NCBI GenBank assembly: GCA_964568075.1
Contig: CAZMOM010000045.1
Location: forward strand, 1-19,740
Origin: MnTg04 sp964568075
GTDB taxonomy: Bacteria; Pseudomonadota; Gammaproteobacteria; Steroidobacterales; MnTg04
Direction: 5' to 3'
DNA: 19,740 bases
Under the pieces are notes generated by a model that had not been told where the DNA came from, did no database searches, and saw only the letters and a list, made by a program, of their open reading frames with translations. How positions within the stretch are numbered: position 1 is the stretch's first letter; the number at the start of each line of letters is the position of its first letter. The position numbers were made by a program, and so were the translations under genes. Shown here in pieces: positions 7,179-15,559 of the stretch.

Positions 7179-7326
7179 CTAGCAGCATGTTGAAAAATTC
7201 TCAGGCGAGTGCGAGACAAGGCGAAAAACGGCGAGAAAGCGCAGTGTACACGCCAGTACATGAGCATTTTGAGCCGATTTTCAACGCCGTATCGTGCTGG
7301 CTGAGGGTTTTTCAACACGCTGCTAG
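7179..7326. mobile_element. MITE-like palindromic element, 148 bp
   Basis: Both ends are CTAG followed by a 22-bp terminal inverted repeat. The 26-bp arms at 7179-7204 and 7301-7326 match at 23 of 26 positions, with the core TGTTGAAAAA. The interior is also imperfectly self-complementary up to a centre near GTGTACACGCCAGTACATG (7246-7264), so the whole element can fold as one long hairpin. It contains no transposase. CTAG at both ends may be a target-site duplication, as made by some IS5-type elements. I recognise this sequence type as a non-autonomous repeat common in gammaproteobacterial genomes, from general memory and not from a search. It separates pncC from thpR. Confidence 0.8.
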
Positions 7327-7817
7327 AACTCGAGGATGCCTTTTAGCGCATTGCCAACCGTCCGCCGCCGAACCTCTTCGCGATCACCCTTGAAGAACTT
7401 GATCCGTGCGTTGCTCTCGACCGCCTGGCCGTGTCTGTATGCCCAGCACATCCAGACCGTGCCAACCGGTTTGCCGCCGACTGCCCCATCGGGACCGGCA
7501 ACGCCGCTGACGGCGACTGCAATATCGGCACTCGCTTTTTTCAGGGCCCCTTCGGCCATTTCGGTCACCACCGGCTGGCTGACCGCCCCCTCGGCATCGA
7601 GGGTGGTGATATTGACGCCCAGCAAATCGCGCTTGGCGATATCAGCATAAACGGAGAATCCATATTCGAACCATTGCGAACTGCCGGGGACATCGGTAAT
7701 GGCTTTGGCTATCCAGCCACCCGTGCAGGATTCCGCGACCGTTACTTTTCGTCCACTGCTTTTCAGGTGCTGGCCGACTTTTTCAGCCAGTTCGTATAAT
7801 TCCTTGTCGTCGTACAT
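7323..7817 (-). CDS. pncC: Nicotinamide-nucleotide amidohydrolase (CinA C-terminal family)
   Basis: PncC deamidates nicotinamide mononucleotide to nicotinic acid mononucleotide in pyridine nucleotide recycling. The 164-aa product is a stand-alone CinA C-terminal domain. It has the catalytic-site motif AESCTGG (28-34), the VSGVAGPDG loop and GTVWMCW, and its length equals E. coli PncC (165 aa). The start at 7817 follows AAGGA with good spacing. The stop codon TAG (7323-7325) lies within the CTAG terminal of the adjacent MITE, so the element defines the end of the gene. The domain ends normally at GNALKGILEF, so function is probably kept. It is upstream of thpR and recA and 26 bases after the glycosyltransferase. 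Confidence 0.94.
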   Translation of the reverse strand: MYDDKELYELAEKVGQHLKSSGRKVTVAESCTGGWIAKAITDVPGSSQWFEYGFSVYADIAKRDLLGVNITTLDAEGAVSQPVVTEMAEGALKKASADIAVAVSGVAGPDGAVGGKPVGTVWMCWAYRHGQAVESNARIKFFKGDREEVRRRTVGNALKGILEF

Positions 7818-7843
7818 CTTTTTCCTTTGCGCCGAGCGGCAGC

Positions 7844-8929
7844 CTACCGCCGCCCCAGCACTTCCCTGTAAACATCGAGATTTCCCTGCACCATCGCGGT
7901 GATCGAAAACCTGCCTCCTACATAGTCCGCTCCGGCCTGACCGACCCGCGCGCGCAATTCGTCATCGGCCAGCAGGCGAATGATAGCAGCTGCCAGTTCG
8001 CCAGGATCGCCCGGCGTGACCAGCAACCCACTTATATCCTCAGCGACCGCCTCGGGCAAGCCGCCGACACGGCTGGCGATCACCGCTACGCCGCAGCTTT
8101 GCGCCTGCAAGGCCGCGCCACAAATGCCTTCGGCCAGCGCCGGATGCAACGCGAGGGTACAACACGGCAGGATTTTTTCCAGGTCGTGGCGAAAACCGAT
8201 CAGCTTTACGCGGTCGCTCAGGCCTCGGTCTGTAATTTCCTGTTGCAGAGCGGCCTCCTCCGAACCGCTGCCGCAACATAGCACCACGGTGTCGGGAAAT
8301 TTCTCCAGGACCGCGGGCATTGCCGCGAGCATGACCCGATGCCCTTTGCGCGGGATGTACTGGGCGACCATCGCGATCACCCGGGTATCGTGACCGATAC
8401 CGAGATCCGCCTTTAGCCAGTCGCGGTCTATCTCCTTTTTAAAACGGCGCCGGTCGACACCGCTGTGTACGAGCCGCAGGCGACCATCGCTGATCCCTTC
8501 CGCCAGCAACACATCGCGAATACCGGCAGCGACGACGACGACTTTTTTGTACAGACGGTACTTGAGCCTCGCCAGCCAGGGGTTTTCCGCGTTGTCGACG
8601 CGCCGTGAGACGATCACTGGTATGCCGCTCAGGTGAGCCGCGATCGCTGCGAGCGGGTCCGCGCCCCGTCTGCTGTGCACGTGAACGAGATCGGGTCGTT
8701 CTGCTTTGAGAACTTCTCTCAGTCGGCCGATAAAACCTAAGTCCAGGTCACCCGCCATCGGCATGGGCACGACAAAACTGTCTTTGGGCGCGAGGTCGGA
8801 CACGGCGCTGCCCTCTGTACAGACCAGTACGTTGCTGACGCCGAGCCTGCCCAGGCCATGCATCAGGTACAAGACCTGTTGTGCGCCACCCCACAAATGC
8901 CGCCCGGTTTCTACATGCAGTATCTTCAC
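7844..8929 (-). CDS. GT-B glycosyltransferase, GT4-like
   Basis: A predicted sugar transferase, probably acting on lipopolysaccharide core or another surface glycan; the acceptor cannot be told. The 361-aa product has two Rossmann halves. The N-terminal half starts MKILHVETGRHLWGGAQQVL, with the GGAQ loop typical of GT4 enzymes. The C-terminal half runs from about 180 with VIAMVAQYIPRKGH (nucleotide-sugar domain), LHPALAEGICGAALQAQSCG (261-280) and GLLVTPGDPGELAAAI. The usual EX7E pair reads E267 and Q275, so the second glutamate is replaced. The start codon is GTG, giving the typical MKILH opening. It is upstream of pncC on the same strand and divergent from mutS. Confidence 0.87.
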   Translation of the reverse strand: MKILHVETGRHLWGGAQQVLYLMHGLGRLGVSNVLVCTEGSAVSDLAPKDSFVVPMPMAGDLDLGFIGRLREVLKAERPDLVHVHSRRGADPLAAIAAHLSGIPVIVSRRVDNAENPWLARLKYRLYKKVVVVAAGIRDVLLAEGISDGRLRLVHSGVDRRRFKKEIDRDWLKADLGIGHDTRVIAMVAQYIPRKGHRVMLAAMPAVLEKFPDTVVLCCGSGSEEAALQQEITDRGLSDRVKLIGFRHDLEKILPCCTLALHPALAEGICGAALQAQSCGVAVIASRVGGLPEAVAEDISGLLVTPGDPGELAAAIIRLLADDELRARVGQAGADYVGGRFSITAMVQGNLDVYREVLGRR

Positions 8930-9166
8930 GCCGAGCCTGTCGGCGGTGGCATCAGCCCGAGTCGATGATTCAAGACTTCTGGTTCACGCATACAGAAAAA
9001 ACGCCTCCGCGACAGATGTTTCGCCTGCCAGGTTCGAAATCCGGCTGCCGCACCGTCCCCGCCAACCAGGCTCATGGATGAATCATCCCATATTGACGGA
9101 AGTTTGCGCAGGGGCGAGACCCCGATTAGCATGCTTGTCCTCGACAATCGCAGCAGATCAGGAAAA
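8930..9166. other. Intergenic region between divergent glycosyltransferase and mutS
   Basis: This 237-base region must hold promoters for both directions, though no convincing -35/-10 pair was found. It contains a 13-bp operator-like palindrome, GGATGA A TCATCC (9076-9088), followed by TTGACG (9093-9098), and a short GGGG/CCCC hairpin (9111-9124). An in-frame ATG at 9074 and another at 9131 would lengthen MutS into this region. Confidence 0.4.
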
Positions 9167-11758
9167 GTGAGCACCGCCGCCCCCGAAAATCATACGCCGA
9201 TGATGCGGCAATACCTGCGCATCAAGGCCGAGCATTCTGACCTGCTGATGTTTTATCGGATGGGCGATTTCTATGAGCTGTTCTTCGACGATGCGCGCCG
9301 CGCCTCGTCGCTGATCGATATCGCACTGACTTCACGCGGCAAAACGGCGGGACAGGATATTCCGATGGCCGGCGTCCCGGTTCACTCCCTGGATAACTAC
9401 CTGGCGCGACTGGTCAGGCAGGGAGAATCGGTGGCCATCTGCGAGCAGATCGGCGACCCGGCGGCGTCGACAGGACCGGTGGAAAGAAAGGTCGTGCGCA
9501 TCGTCACACCGGGTACGGTGACCGAGGAATCGCTGCTCGATGCCCGACATGACACGTTGCTCGCAGCGGCTTACCGCGACAGCCGTGGATACGGGCTGGC
9601 CTGGCTCGATATCAGCAGCGGCCGGTTCAGCGTTTGTGAGCCCGCCGGTGCCGGCGAACTGGCCGGCGAGCTGGAGCGGCTGCGTCCGGCGGAGCTGCTG
9701 ATTCCGGAAGACATGGAGTTGCCGGCTCGATCCGTCGGCACGCGTGGCATCAAGAGGCGCCCGCCATGGCATTACGAGCAGGAAACGGCGACCGACCTGT
9801 TGTGCCGCCAATTCGGCACGCGTGACCTCAGCGGATTCGGGGCGAATGAGCTGGGCCCGGCGTTGTGTGCGGCCGGCAGTCTGCTGCAATATATTGCCGA
9901 TACCCAGCGCAGCGCTGTTCCGCATATCCGGGGATTACGCGTGGAGAGCCGTGACCAGGCGTTGGTGATGGATGCGGCCACGCGGCGTAACCTCGAACTC
10001 GAATACAGCCTCAGCGGTAATCACCAGCATACGCTGGCCGGCGTCATGGACAGATGCGCCGGGGCGATGGGCAGCCGATTGCTGCGCCGCTGGATCAACC
10101 GTCCGCTGCGCGATGCGACGGTGCTGGAAAATCGTTATGCGGCGGTAGAAGACCTGGCCGGCGGCGGTCTTTGCGGCAAGGTCAGCGACCGTCTTGCCGG
10201 GATCGGCGACCTGGAACGGATTCTGGCACGCGTCGCCTTGAAATCGGCTCGGCCGCGCGACCTCGCGCAACTTCGCGACGGACTCGGGCAATTGCCGCAG
10301 ATCGGACCCTTGCTTTCGACGACACGCGCCGACCTGCTCGCCGAACTTCGCCAGCGCATCGGCGAACATCCCGATACCCGCGATTTGCTCGAGCGGGCGA
10401 TTATCGAAACACCGCCCATACTGATTCGTGACGGTGGCGTCATCGCCGCATCCTATGACGATGGCCTGGACGAACTGCGGGCGCTCAGCGAAAACGCGGA
10501 TCAGTTTCTGCTCGAGCTCGAAGCAAGAGAAAAAGAACGCACCGGCATCAAAGGGCTCAAGGTCGGCTACAACCGCGTTCACGGTTATTACATCGAGATA
10601 TCCCGTCTGCATTCGGAAAATGTACCCACCGAATATACGCGACGGCAAACCTTGAAATCGACCGAACGATTCATCACCGAGGAACTCAAGGCTTTCGAAG
10701 ATAAAGTCCTGAGTGCCCGGGAACGCTCGCTGGCCCGGGAAAAACGACTTTACGAGGAACTGCTCGAAAAATTGATCGGCGTGTTGCCGTCGTTGCAGGA
10801 CAGCGCATCCGCGCTGCCGCACCTCGATGTGCTGTGTAACCTGGCGGAACGATCGGTCACTTTGAACCTTTGCCGTCCTGCCTTGCAGGACGATCCGGCG
10901 CTGAAAATAGTCGATGGCAGACACCCGGTCGTCGAGCAGGTACTCGATGAACCGTTCGTGCCGAACAGCCTGCTACTCGAAGACGAACGGCGAACGCTGG
11001 TGATTACCGGGCCAAACATGGGCGGTAAATCGACTTATATGCGGCAGACGGCGCTGATCGCGATACTCGCGCACATCGGCAGCTTTGTACCGGCGAAAGA
11101 AGCGGTCATTGGCCCGCTGGATCGCATATTCACCCGTATCGGCGCGGCGGACGACCTCGCCGGCGGCCGCTCGACTTTTATGGTTGAAATGTCGGAAACT
11201 GCCAATATTCTCAACAATGCGACTCGCTCCAGCCTGGTCTTGCTCGATGAGATCGGCCGTGGCACCAGCACGTTCGACGGATTGTCGCTAGCCTGGGCAT
11301 GCGCGCATTACATCGCCGAGCAAATAGGCTCGTTCACGCTGTTCGCCACACATTATTTCGAACTGACGCACCTGGCGGATGAGCTTGCCAGTTGCCACAA
11401 CGTTCACCTCGACGCGACCGAGCACAATGGAAAACTGGTGTTTCTACACAGCGTCAGGGAAGGTCCGGCCAACCAAAGTTATGGTTTGCAGGTCGCTGCC
11501 CTGGCCGGTGTACCGAGGCGCGCCATTCGTCACGCCAGGCAATACCTCGAAAAACTGGAGCAACAGCAGCGAAAAGGAGGTGACGGTGGCGGACAGGCAG
11601 AACTGGCGCTCGCCCCGCCAGCGGCGACGGAGCCGGAACCCGATCCGGCCAGTGAGCTTCTGCAATCGATCGATGCGGATGAGCTGACTCCGCGACAGGC
11701 ACTGGACCTGCTTTACCGCCTGCAAGAAATTAGCGATAAAGAGCCCAGCGGGAAATAG
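9167..11758 (+). CDS. mutS: DNA mismatch repair protein MutS
   Basis: MutS recognises base mismatches and small loops and, with MutL, starts repair. The product from the GTG at 9167 is 863 aa. The mismatch-binding domain has F35-Y-E37 (the Phe-x-Glu wedge) in FYRMGDFYELF, after NHTPMMRQYL. Later come the lever and clamp domains, then the ATPase with Walker A GPNMGGKST (615-623), LLDEIGRGTSTFDG (Walker B and signature) and FATHYFELT. A C-terminal LTPRQALDLLYRLQEI segment matches the tetramerisation part of the E. coli protein. The GTG is preferred because family members begin a few residues before HTPMM and an AGGA lies just upstream, although its spacing (3 bases) is short. The in-frame ATG at 9074 would give 894 aa. 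It ends 8 bases from the convergent hydrolase gene. Confidence 0.96.
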   Translation: MSTAAPENHTPMMRQYLRIKAEHSDLLMFYRMGDFYELFFDDARRASSLIDIALTSRGKTAGQDIPMAGVPVHSLDNYLARLVRQGESVAICEQIGDPAASTGPVERKVVRIVTPGTVTEESLLDARHDTLLAAAYRDSRGYGLAWLDISSGRFSVCEPAGAGELAGELERLRPAELLIPEDMELPARSVGTRGIKRRPPWHYEQETATDLLCRQFGTRDLSGFGANELGPALCAAGSLLQYIADTQRSAVPHIRGLRVESRDQALVMDAATRRNLELEYSLSGNHQHTLAGVMDRCAGAMGSRLLRRWINRPLRDATVLENRYAAVEDLAGGGLCGKVSDRLAGIGDLERILARVALKSARPRDLAQLRDGLGQLPQIGPLLSTTRADLLAELRQRIGEHPDTRDLLERAIIETPPILIRDGGVIAASYDDGLDELRALSENADQFLLELEAREKERTGIKGLKVGYNRVHGYYIEISRLHSENVPTEYTRRQTLKSTERFITEELKAFEDKVLSARERSLAREKRLYEELLEKLIGVLPSLQDSASALPHLDVLCNLAERSVTLNLCRPALQDDPALKIVDGRHPVVEQVLDEPFVPNSLLLEDERRTLVITGPNMGGKSTYMRQTALIAILAHIGSFVPAKEAVIGPLDRIFTRIGAADDLAGGRSTFMVEMSETANILNNATRSSLVLLDEIGRGTSTFDGLSLAWACAHYIAEQIGSFTLFATHYFELTHLADELASCHNVHLDATEHNGKLVFLHSVREGPANQSYGLQVAALAGVPRRAIRHARQYLEKLEQQQRKGGDGGGQAELALAPPAATEPEPDPASELLQSIDADELTPRQALDLLYRLQEISDKEPSGK

Positions 11759-11766
11759 CGATCCGG

Positions 11767-12399
11767 TCAGAATTTTCCGTTGCGCAGAAAGTCGGCGGCC
11801 TTCGCGGCAGACCCACCCAGCAAATACGAAGTCACGTGGGTCTGATCCGGCATGACGAGGTTTTCTTTCGCGCCGGGTAAATGCGTTTCATCGGCGAACA
11901 CGATGCCATCGTGCGGCGTATCCATTGCGCCCAGAATTATCCCGACGCCATGCGGGCTGGCCCCCGTGATCACGCCGACTTCCCGCTCGCCGGTGTAGGT
12001 CATCGGTGGCCGATCGTGGGCTTGTTGTATGCTTTTGCCCAGCAGCAGTTTCAGGACCGGTAACCGCGCAAGGCGTTTGCCCGATTCCGAGTGGGCGAAC
12101 GGCGAGCCGATCGCGACCGCCCGGCCCGGCCGGTCGAACGAATGACGATTCAGCATATTGACGACCACCAGTCCGCCCAAGCTGTGACCCACCAGGTGAA
12201 CGGTGTTTTCTTCCAGCGACTGACAGTAGTCGAACAATTTCGCCGAGTTTTCGTCGAGGGTTTTCAGTATCGACCAGTAACCGAAGGTGTAGACCGGGCA
12301 CTGCATGATCTTGCGTATCCGCCGCGCCATGGGTATCGACATAAAACTACGCATCCACAGACCGTGGACGACAACGACGCATTCATCGGTTCGATTCAT
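11767..12399 (-). CDS. Alpha/beta hydrolase (lipase/esterase-like)
   Basis: A small 210-aa alpha/beta hydrolase of unknown substrate. It has the early beta-strand followed by HG (VVVVHGLW, 8-15) forming an oxyanion site, the nucleophile elbow G71-H-S73-L-G-G, and a C-terminal His (H188, in DQTHVTSYL). D164 in the PHDGIV segment is a possible acid. The fold is compact, lacking a large lid, as in PGAP1-like or triacylglycerol lipase-like hydrolases. No signal peptide is seen, so it is probably cytoplasmic. It starts 33 bases after the aspS stop on the same strand and is probably cotranscribed. It converges with mutS with only 8 bases between stops, leaving no room for a separate terminator. Confidence 0.85.
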   Translation of the reverse strand: MNRTDECVVVVHGLWMRSFMSIPMARRIRKIMQCPVYTFGYWSILKTLDENSAKLFDYCQSLEENTVHLVGHSLGGLVVVNMLNRHSFDRPGRAVAIGSPFAHSESGKRLARLPVLKLLLGKSIQQAHDRPPMTYTGEREVGVITGASPHGVGIILGAMDTPHDGIVFADETHLPGAKENLVMPDQTHVTSYLLGGSAAKAADFLRNGKF

Positions 12400-12432
12400 G
12401 ATTTATCCGTCACCGAAGCGACCGGTATCCGG

Positions 12433-14241
12433 TTACTCCGTATTTTCTGCTTTCTCCATTTTTTCTGCGGCCGCCGGACGCCGAAGTCGAATTCCGAGTT
12501 CGCGCAATTGTTGCTCGTCGGCGTCTCCGGGTGCATTGGTCAGCGGACAATGCGCGGTCTGGGTTTTGGGGAACGCGATAACTTCCCGAATGCTGGCCGC
12601 GCCGGTCAGCAGCATGACCATCCGGTCGAGCCCGAAAGCGATTCCGCCGTGGGGCGGGCAACCGTAACGCAGCGCTTCGAGCAGGAAACCGAATTTTTCC
12701 TGAGCCTCTTCTTTACCGATATCCAGTAGCTCGAATACGGCCGACTGCAAATCACGATCGTGAATACGCACCGAACCGCCGCCGATCTCGGCACCGTTCA
12801 CCACCATGTCATAGGCTCGCGACAACGCGTTGCCCGGATCGGCCTTCAGTGCCTCGGGGTCGTTGTTGCTCGGCGCAGTAAACGGATGATGCAACGCGAT
12901 CCAGCGCGAGTCGTCGGGGTCCCGTTCGAACAGCGGAAAATCGACTACCCACAGGGGTCGCCAGCCGTCTTCGATTAGCCCGAGATCGAGCCCGAGCTTC
13001 TCGCGCAACGCTCCCAGCGCGTCGTTAACGACGCGTGCTTTGTCCGCGCCAAAAAACAGCAAGTCACCATCTTCAGCACCGGTGCTTTCGAGCAGACCGC
13101 TGATCGCATCGTCCGGCAGGAACTTGAGAATCGGCGACTGCAGTCCTGCCCGACCTTTGTTCTGGTCATTGACCTTGATATAGGCCAGTCCGCGGGCGCC
13201 AAAACGGCCGACAAAAGTGGTGTAGTCGTCGATGGCTTTGCGCGTCAGTTTGTTGCCACCGGGGACTCGCAATACGGCCACCCGGCCATCGGGGTCGGCT
13301 GCGGGCCCCGCAAAAACCTTGAATTCGACGCCGTCCATCAGATCGGAAACTTCCACCAGTTCAAGCGGATTTCGTAAATCAGGCCGGTCGTTGCCAAAAC
13401 GCCGTAATGCCTCGGCATGGCTCATCCGTGGAAACGGATCGACCAGCTCGACATCCAGGATTTCCTTGAACAAATTGCGCATCATCTGTTCCATCAGCGC
13501 CATGATGCTATCTTCATCCATAAACGAAGTCTCGACATCGAGCTGGGTAAACTCCGGCTGGCGGTCGGCCCGCAGATCCTCATCGCGGAAACAGCGCGCA
13601 ATCTGATAATAGCGATCCATGCCCGACATCATCAGTAGCTGTTTGAACAACTGCGGCGACTGGGGCAAGGCGAAAAACTTTCCCTGGTGTGTCCGGCTGG
13701 GTACCAGGTAATCGCGTGCACCCTCCGGAGTTGCGCGCGTCAGCATCGGCGTCTCGATATCGATAAAACCGCTGTCATCAAGATAGCGTCGCAGCGAGCG
13801 GGTCACGTCGTGACGCAAGCGCAACTTGGCCTGCATGTCTTCCTTACGCAGATCAAGGTAACGGTATCGCAGCCTCAGCTCTTCGTTGCTATGTTCGTCA
13901 TGGTGAAACGGAGGTGTATCCGAAACGTTGAGAATCTCGAGTTCGGCGGCCAGTAGTTCTACCTGTCCGGTCGGCATGCTGGGGTTGGCGGTACCTTCCG
14001 GGCGCGCCCGTACCAGTCCTTTGACGCGCAACACGTATTCACCGCGAACCCTCTCCGCCATGGAAAAAATCTCCGGTGAATCCGGATGGAAAACCACCTG
14101 GAGAAGGCCTTCGCGATCCCGCAGATCGATAAAAATTACCCCGCCGTGATCACGGCGCCGATGGACCCAGCCGCAGACCTCCAGGGTCTGGTCTATATGG
14201 CTCTCGTTGACCTGGCCGCAATAATGGCTGCGCATGTTCAT
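12433..14241 (-). CDS. aspS: Aspartate--tRNA(Asp/Asn) ligase, probably non-discriminating
   Basis: This class II synthetase charges tRNA-Asp and, in the non-discriminating form, also tRNA-Asn, whose Asp is then amidated by GatCAB. The product from 14241 is 602 aa (E. coli 590). It has the OB-fold anticodon-binding domain at the N-terminus (CGWVHRRRDHGG, residues 23-34 counting from MNMR), then the catalytic core with FRDEDLRADRQPEFTQLD (motif 2), the bacterial GAD insertion and IAFGLDRMVMLL (motif 3). His in RRRDHGG and Gly in RPEGTANP fit the Pseudomonas non-discriminating enzyme; the discriminating E. coli enzyme has Leu at the first site. A longer frame to 14442 overlaps the FmdB gene and is not credible. 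AGGA lies 10 bases before the chosen ATG. Confidence 0.95.
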   Translation of the reverse strand: MNMRSHYCGQVNESHIDQTLEVCGWVHRRRDHGGVIFIDLRDREGLLQVVFHPDSPEIFSMAERVRGEYVLRVKGLVRARPEGTANPSMPTGQVELLAAELEILNVSDTPPFHHDEHSNEELRLRYRYLDLRKEDMQAKLRLRHDVTRSLRRYLDDSGFIDIETPMLTRATPEGARDYLVPSRTHQGKFFALPQSPQLFKQLLMMSGMDRYYQIARCFRDEDLRADRQPEFTQLDVETSFMDEDSIMALMEQMMRNLFKEILDVELVDPFPRMSHAEALRRFGNDRPDLRNPLELVEVSDLMDGVEFKVFAGPAADPDGRVAVLRVPGGNKLTRKAIDDYTTFVGRFGARGLAYIKVNDQNKGRAGLQSPILKFLPDDAISGLLESTGAEDGDLLFFGADKARVVNDALGALREKLGLDLGLIEDGWRPLWVVDFPLFERDPDDSRWIALHHPFTAPSNNDPEALKADPGNALSRAYDMVVNGAEIGGGSVRIHDRDLQSAVFELLDIGKEEAQEKFGFLLEALRYGCPPHGGIAFGLDRMVMLLTGAASIREVIAFPKTQTAHCPLTNAPGDADEQQLRELGIRLRRPAAAEKMEKAENTE

Positions 14242-14269
14242 CGTCCCGTGTTCCTGGGTTTCCCGCCCG

Positions 14270-14602
14270 TCAGGCCGACGACTTGCCGGCCGCGGATTTC
14301 GAGGCGTCGGTCTTGCTTTCTCCAGCCGGCGATTTCTTGTCGGCGGCTTTGCCTGCAGCGGGTTCGCTCTTTTCCTCAGAACTCTTTCCGCCATCGTCGC
14401 CAGCCAGATTGCGCTGGTTCTTGGATTTAAAATCGGTTTCATACCAGCCCTTGCCTTTGAGTCGAAAACGGGGCGCGGATACCAGTCTTTTCAGGCGCGG
14501 CTTGCCGCAGGAAGGGCAATCCTGCAGCGGCGCAGCGGCCACCTTCTGCAGCGCATCGAGATAATGCGCGCATTCCTTGCACTGGTATTCGTAGATAGGC
14601 AC
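14270..14602 (-). CDS. FmdB-family zinc ribbon protein
   Basis: A 110-aa protein with a short zinc ribbon followed by a disordered tail. It begins MPIYEYQCKECAH, with C8 and C11 paired to C29 and C32 (CPSC), the standard FmdB/CxxC regulatory-domain pattern; the molecular role of the family is unknown. After about residue 65 the sequence is low complexity, rich in Lys, Ser, Ala and Glu, and probably unstructured. The GTG at 14602 is chosen because it yields the universal MPIYEY start with AGGAG six bases upstream; an ATG at 14635 would add 11 residues. Genes of this type commonly lie directly upstream of aspS in gammaproteobacteria. It ends 28 bases before aspS here, so cotranscription is likely. 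Confidence 0.9.
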   Translation of the reverse strand: MPIYEYQCKECAHYLDALQKVAAAPLQDCPSCGKPRLKRLVSAPRFRLKGKGWYETDFKSKNQRNLAGDDGGKSSEEKSEPAAGKAADKKSPAGESKTDASKSAAGKSSA

Positions 14603-14689
14603 CGACCACTCCTGCCGCTTAACCGCGGCTTCCAACTGCAGGCTCAGAAAGATAAGGCTTCCGCGACATTTTTCAAGGGTTGCTCTCGA

Positions 14690-15529
14690 TCAGCCTATTT
14701 TAAGCATAGCCCGGTCCAGCCATTTTGTTGGCAGCACACGTTTCAGCACCGCAGCCAGTTTCGCAGGCGTCGTTACACGGTAACGAGCCTTCGGGTGCGC
14801 GCTGGTGATCGCCGCAAGAACAACCTCCGCGACCGTTTCCGGACCCAGGGCAAACCGGGAACCCCGCTGGCCGCTTTCGTGTCGCTCGCTCATTTTTTGG
14901 TAGGCCTGTTGATGGACGCTGTATCCGTGACTAATTTCCTCGCTGTGCAGTTTCCGTGCGGTATGACGGAAGCGACTCTCTATTGGCCCGGGCTCGATCA
15001 GCGATACATAAATTCCCGAATCTCTCAGCTCGAGGCGTAACGTGTCGCTTAATCCCTCAAGGGCGTACTTGCTGGCGCTATATGCGCCGATGTACGGCAT
15101 CGCGACAAAGCCCAGCATCGAACTGATCTGAACGATCCGGCCCTCCCCTTGGGCGCGCATCATTTTCAGCGCATGGCGAGTCAGCTGGTGGCAGCCGAAT
15201 ACGTTGACCTGGAATTGTTTCTCCAGCGTTTCCCGGCTGACATCCTCCAGCGCGCCGGGTTGCCCGACACCGGCGTTGTTGACCAGACCAAATAACTGGC
15301 CATCGCTTGCCTGGTTCACCTCAACCATGCAGTTGCGGACTGACTGGGGATCGCTGACATCGAGGTTAATCGCCTCAAATCCAGCCTGTTCGAGTTCATC
15401 GAGATCTTCGCGGCTGCGTGCGGTCGGAAAAACACGAAACCCGTTTTCCTTAAGCAGGTCGGCCGTCGCCCGGCCGATACCCGATGAGCAACCCGTCACC
15501 AATACGCTTTTGTTATAGTCGTTTGCCAC
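14690..15529 (-). CDS. Short-chain dehydrogenase/reductase (SDR)
   Basis: An NAD(P)-dependent oxidoreductase of the classical SDR type; the substrate is unknown. Numbering from the GTG at 15529 (279 aa), it has the cofactor motif TGCSSGIG (12-19), NNAG (84-87), catalytic Ser (about 137, in QISSML), and Y150-SAS-K154. The sequence IEPGPIESRF follows, as in SDRs acting on larger lipophilic substrates. A longer frame from 15613 would add 28 unconserved residues and run into the oppositely oriented TPR gene, so the GTG directly before the first beta-strand is preferred; no strong ribosome-binding site decides it. It diverges from the TPR gene with only 30 bases between starts, and ends 87 bases before the FmdB gene. 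Confidence 0.87.
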   Translation of the reverse strand: MANDYNKSVLVTGCSSGIGRATADLLKENGFRVFPTARSREDLDELEQAGFEAINLDVSDPQSVRNCMVEVNQASDGQLFGLVNNAGVGQPGALEDVSRETLEKQFQVNVFGCHQLTRHALKMMRAQGEGRIVQISSMLGFVAMPYIGAYSASKYALEGLSDTLRLELRDSGIYVSLIEPGPIESRFRHTARKLHSEEISHGYSVHQQAYQKMSERHESGQRGSRFALGPETVAEVVLAAITSAHPKARYRVTTPAKLAAVLKRVLPTKWLDRAMLKIG

Positions 15530-15559
15530 AGTCTCGATATTCCCCTGATTGAATCTGTT

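Noticed and set aside
9111..9124. GGGG/CCCC hairpin as a terminator or riboswitch in front of mutS
   Set aside because: The stem is four base pairs with no further conserved structure; too small to support either.
9074..9166. Upstream ATG start for MutS, giving 894 aa
   Set aside because: The extra 31 residues are not like MutS N-termini and overlap an operator-like palindrome; the GTG at 9167 places the start where the family begins. The ATG at 9131 cannot be fully excluded.
9935..10924. 329-codon frame on the minus strand
   Set aside because: Lies entirely antisense to the mutS core and shows no family features.
14242..14442. N-terminal extension of AspRS from 14442
   Set aside because: The added 67 residues are Arg/Pro-rich and overlap the FmdB gene in another frame; the OB-fold begins right after 14241.
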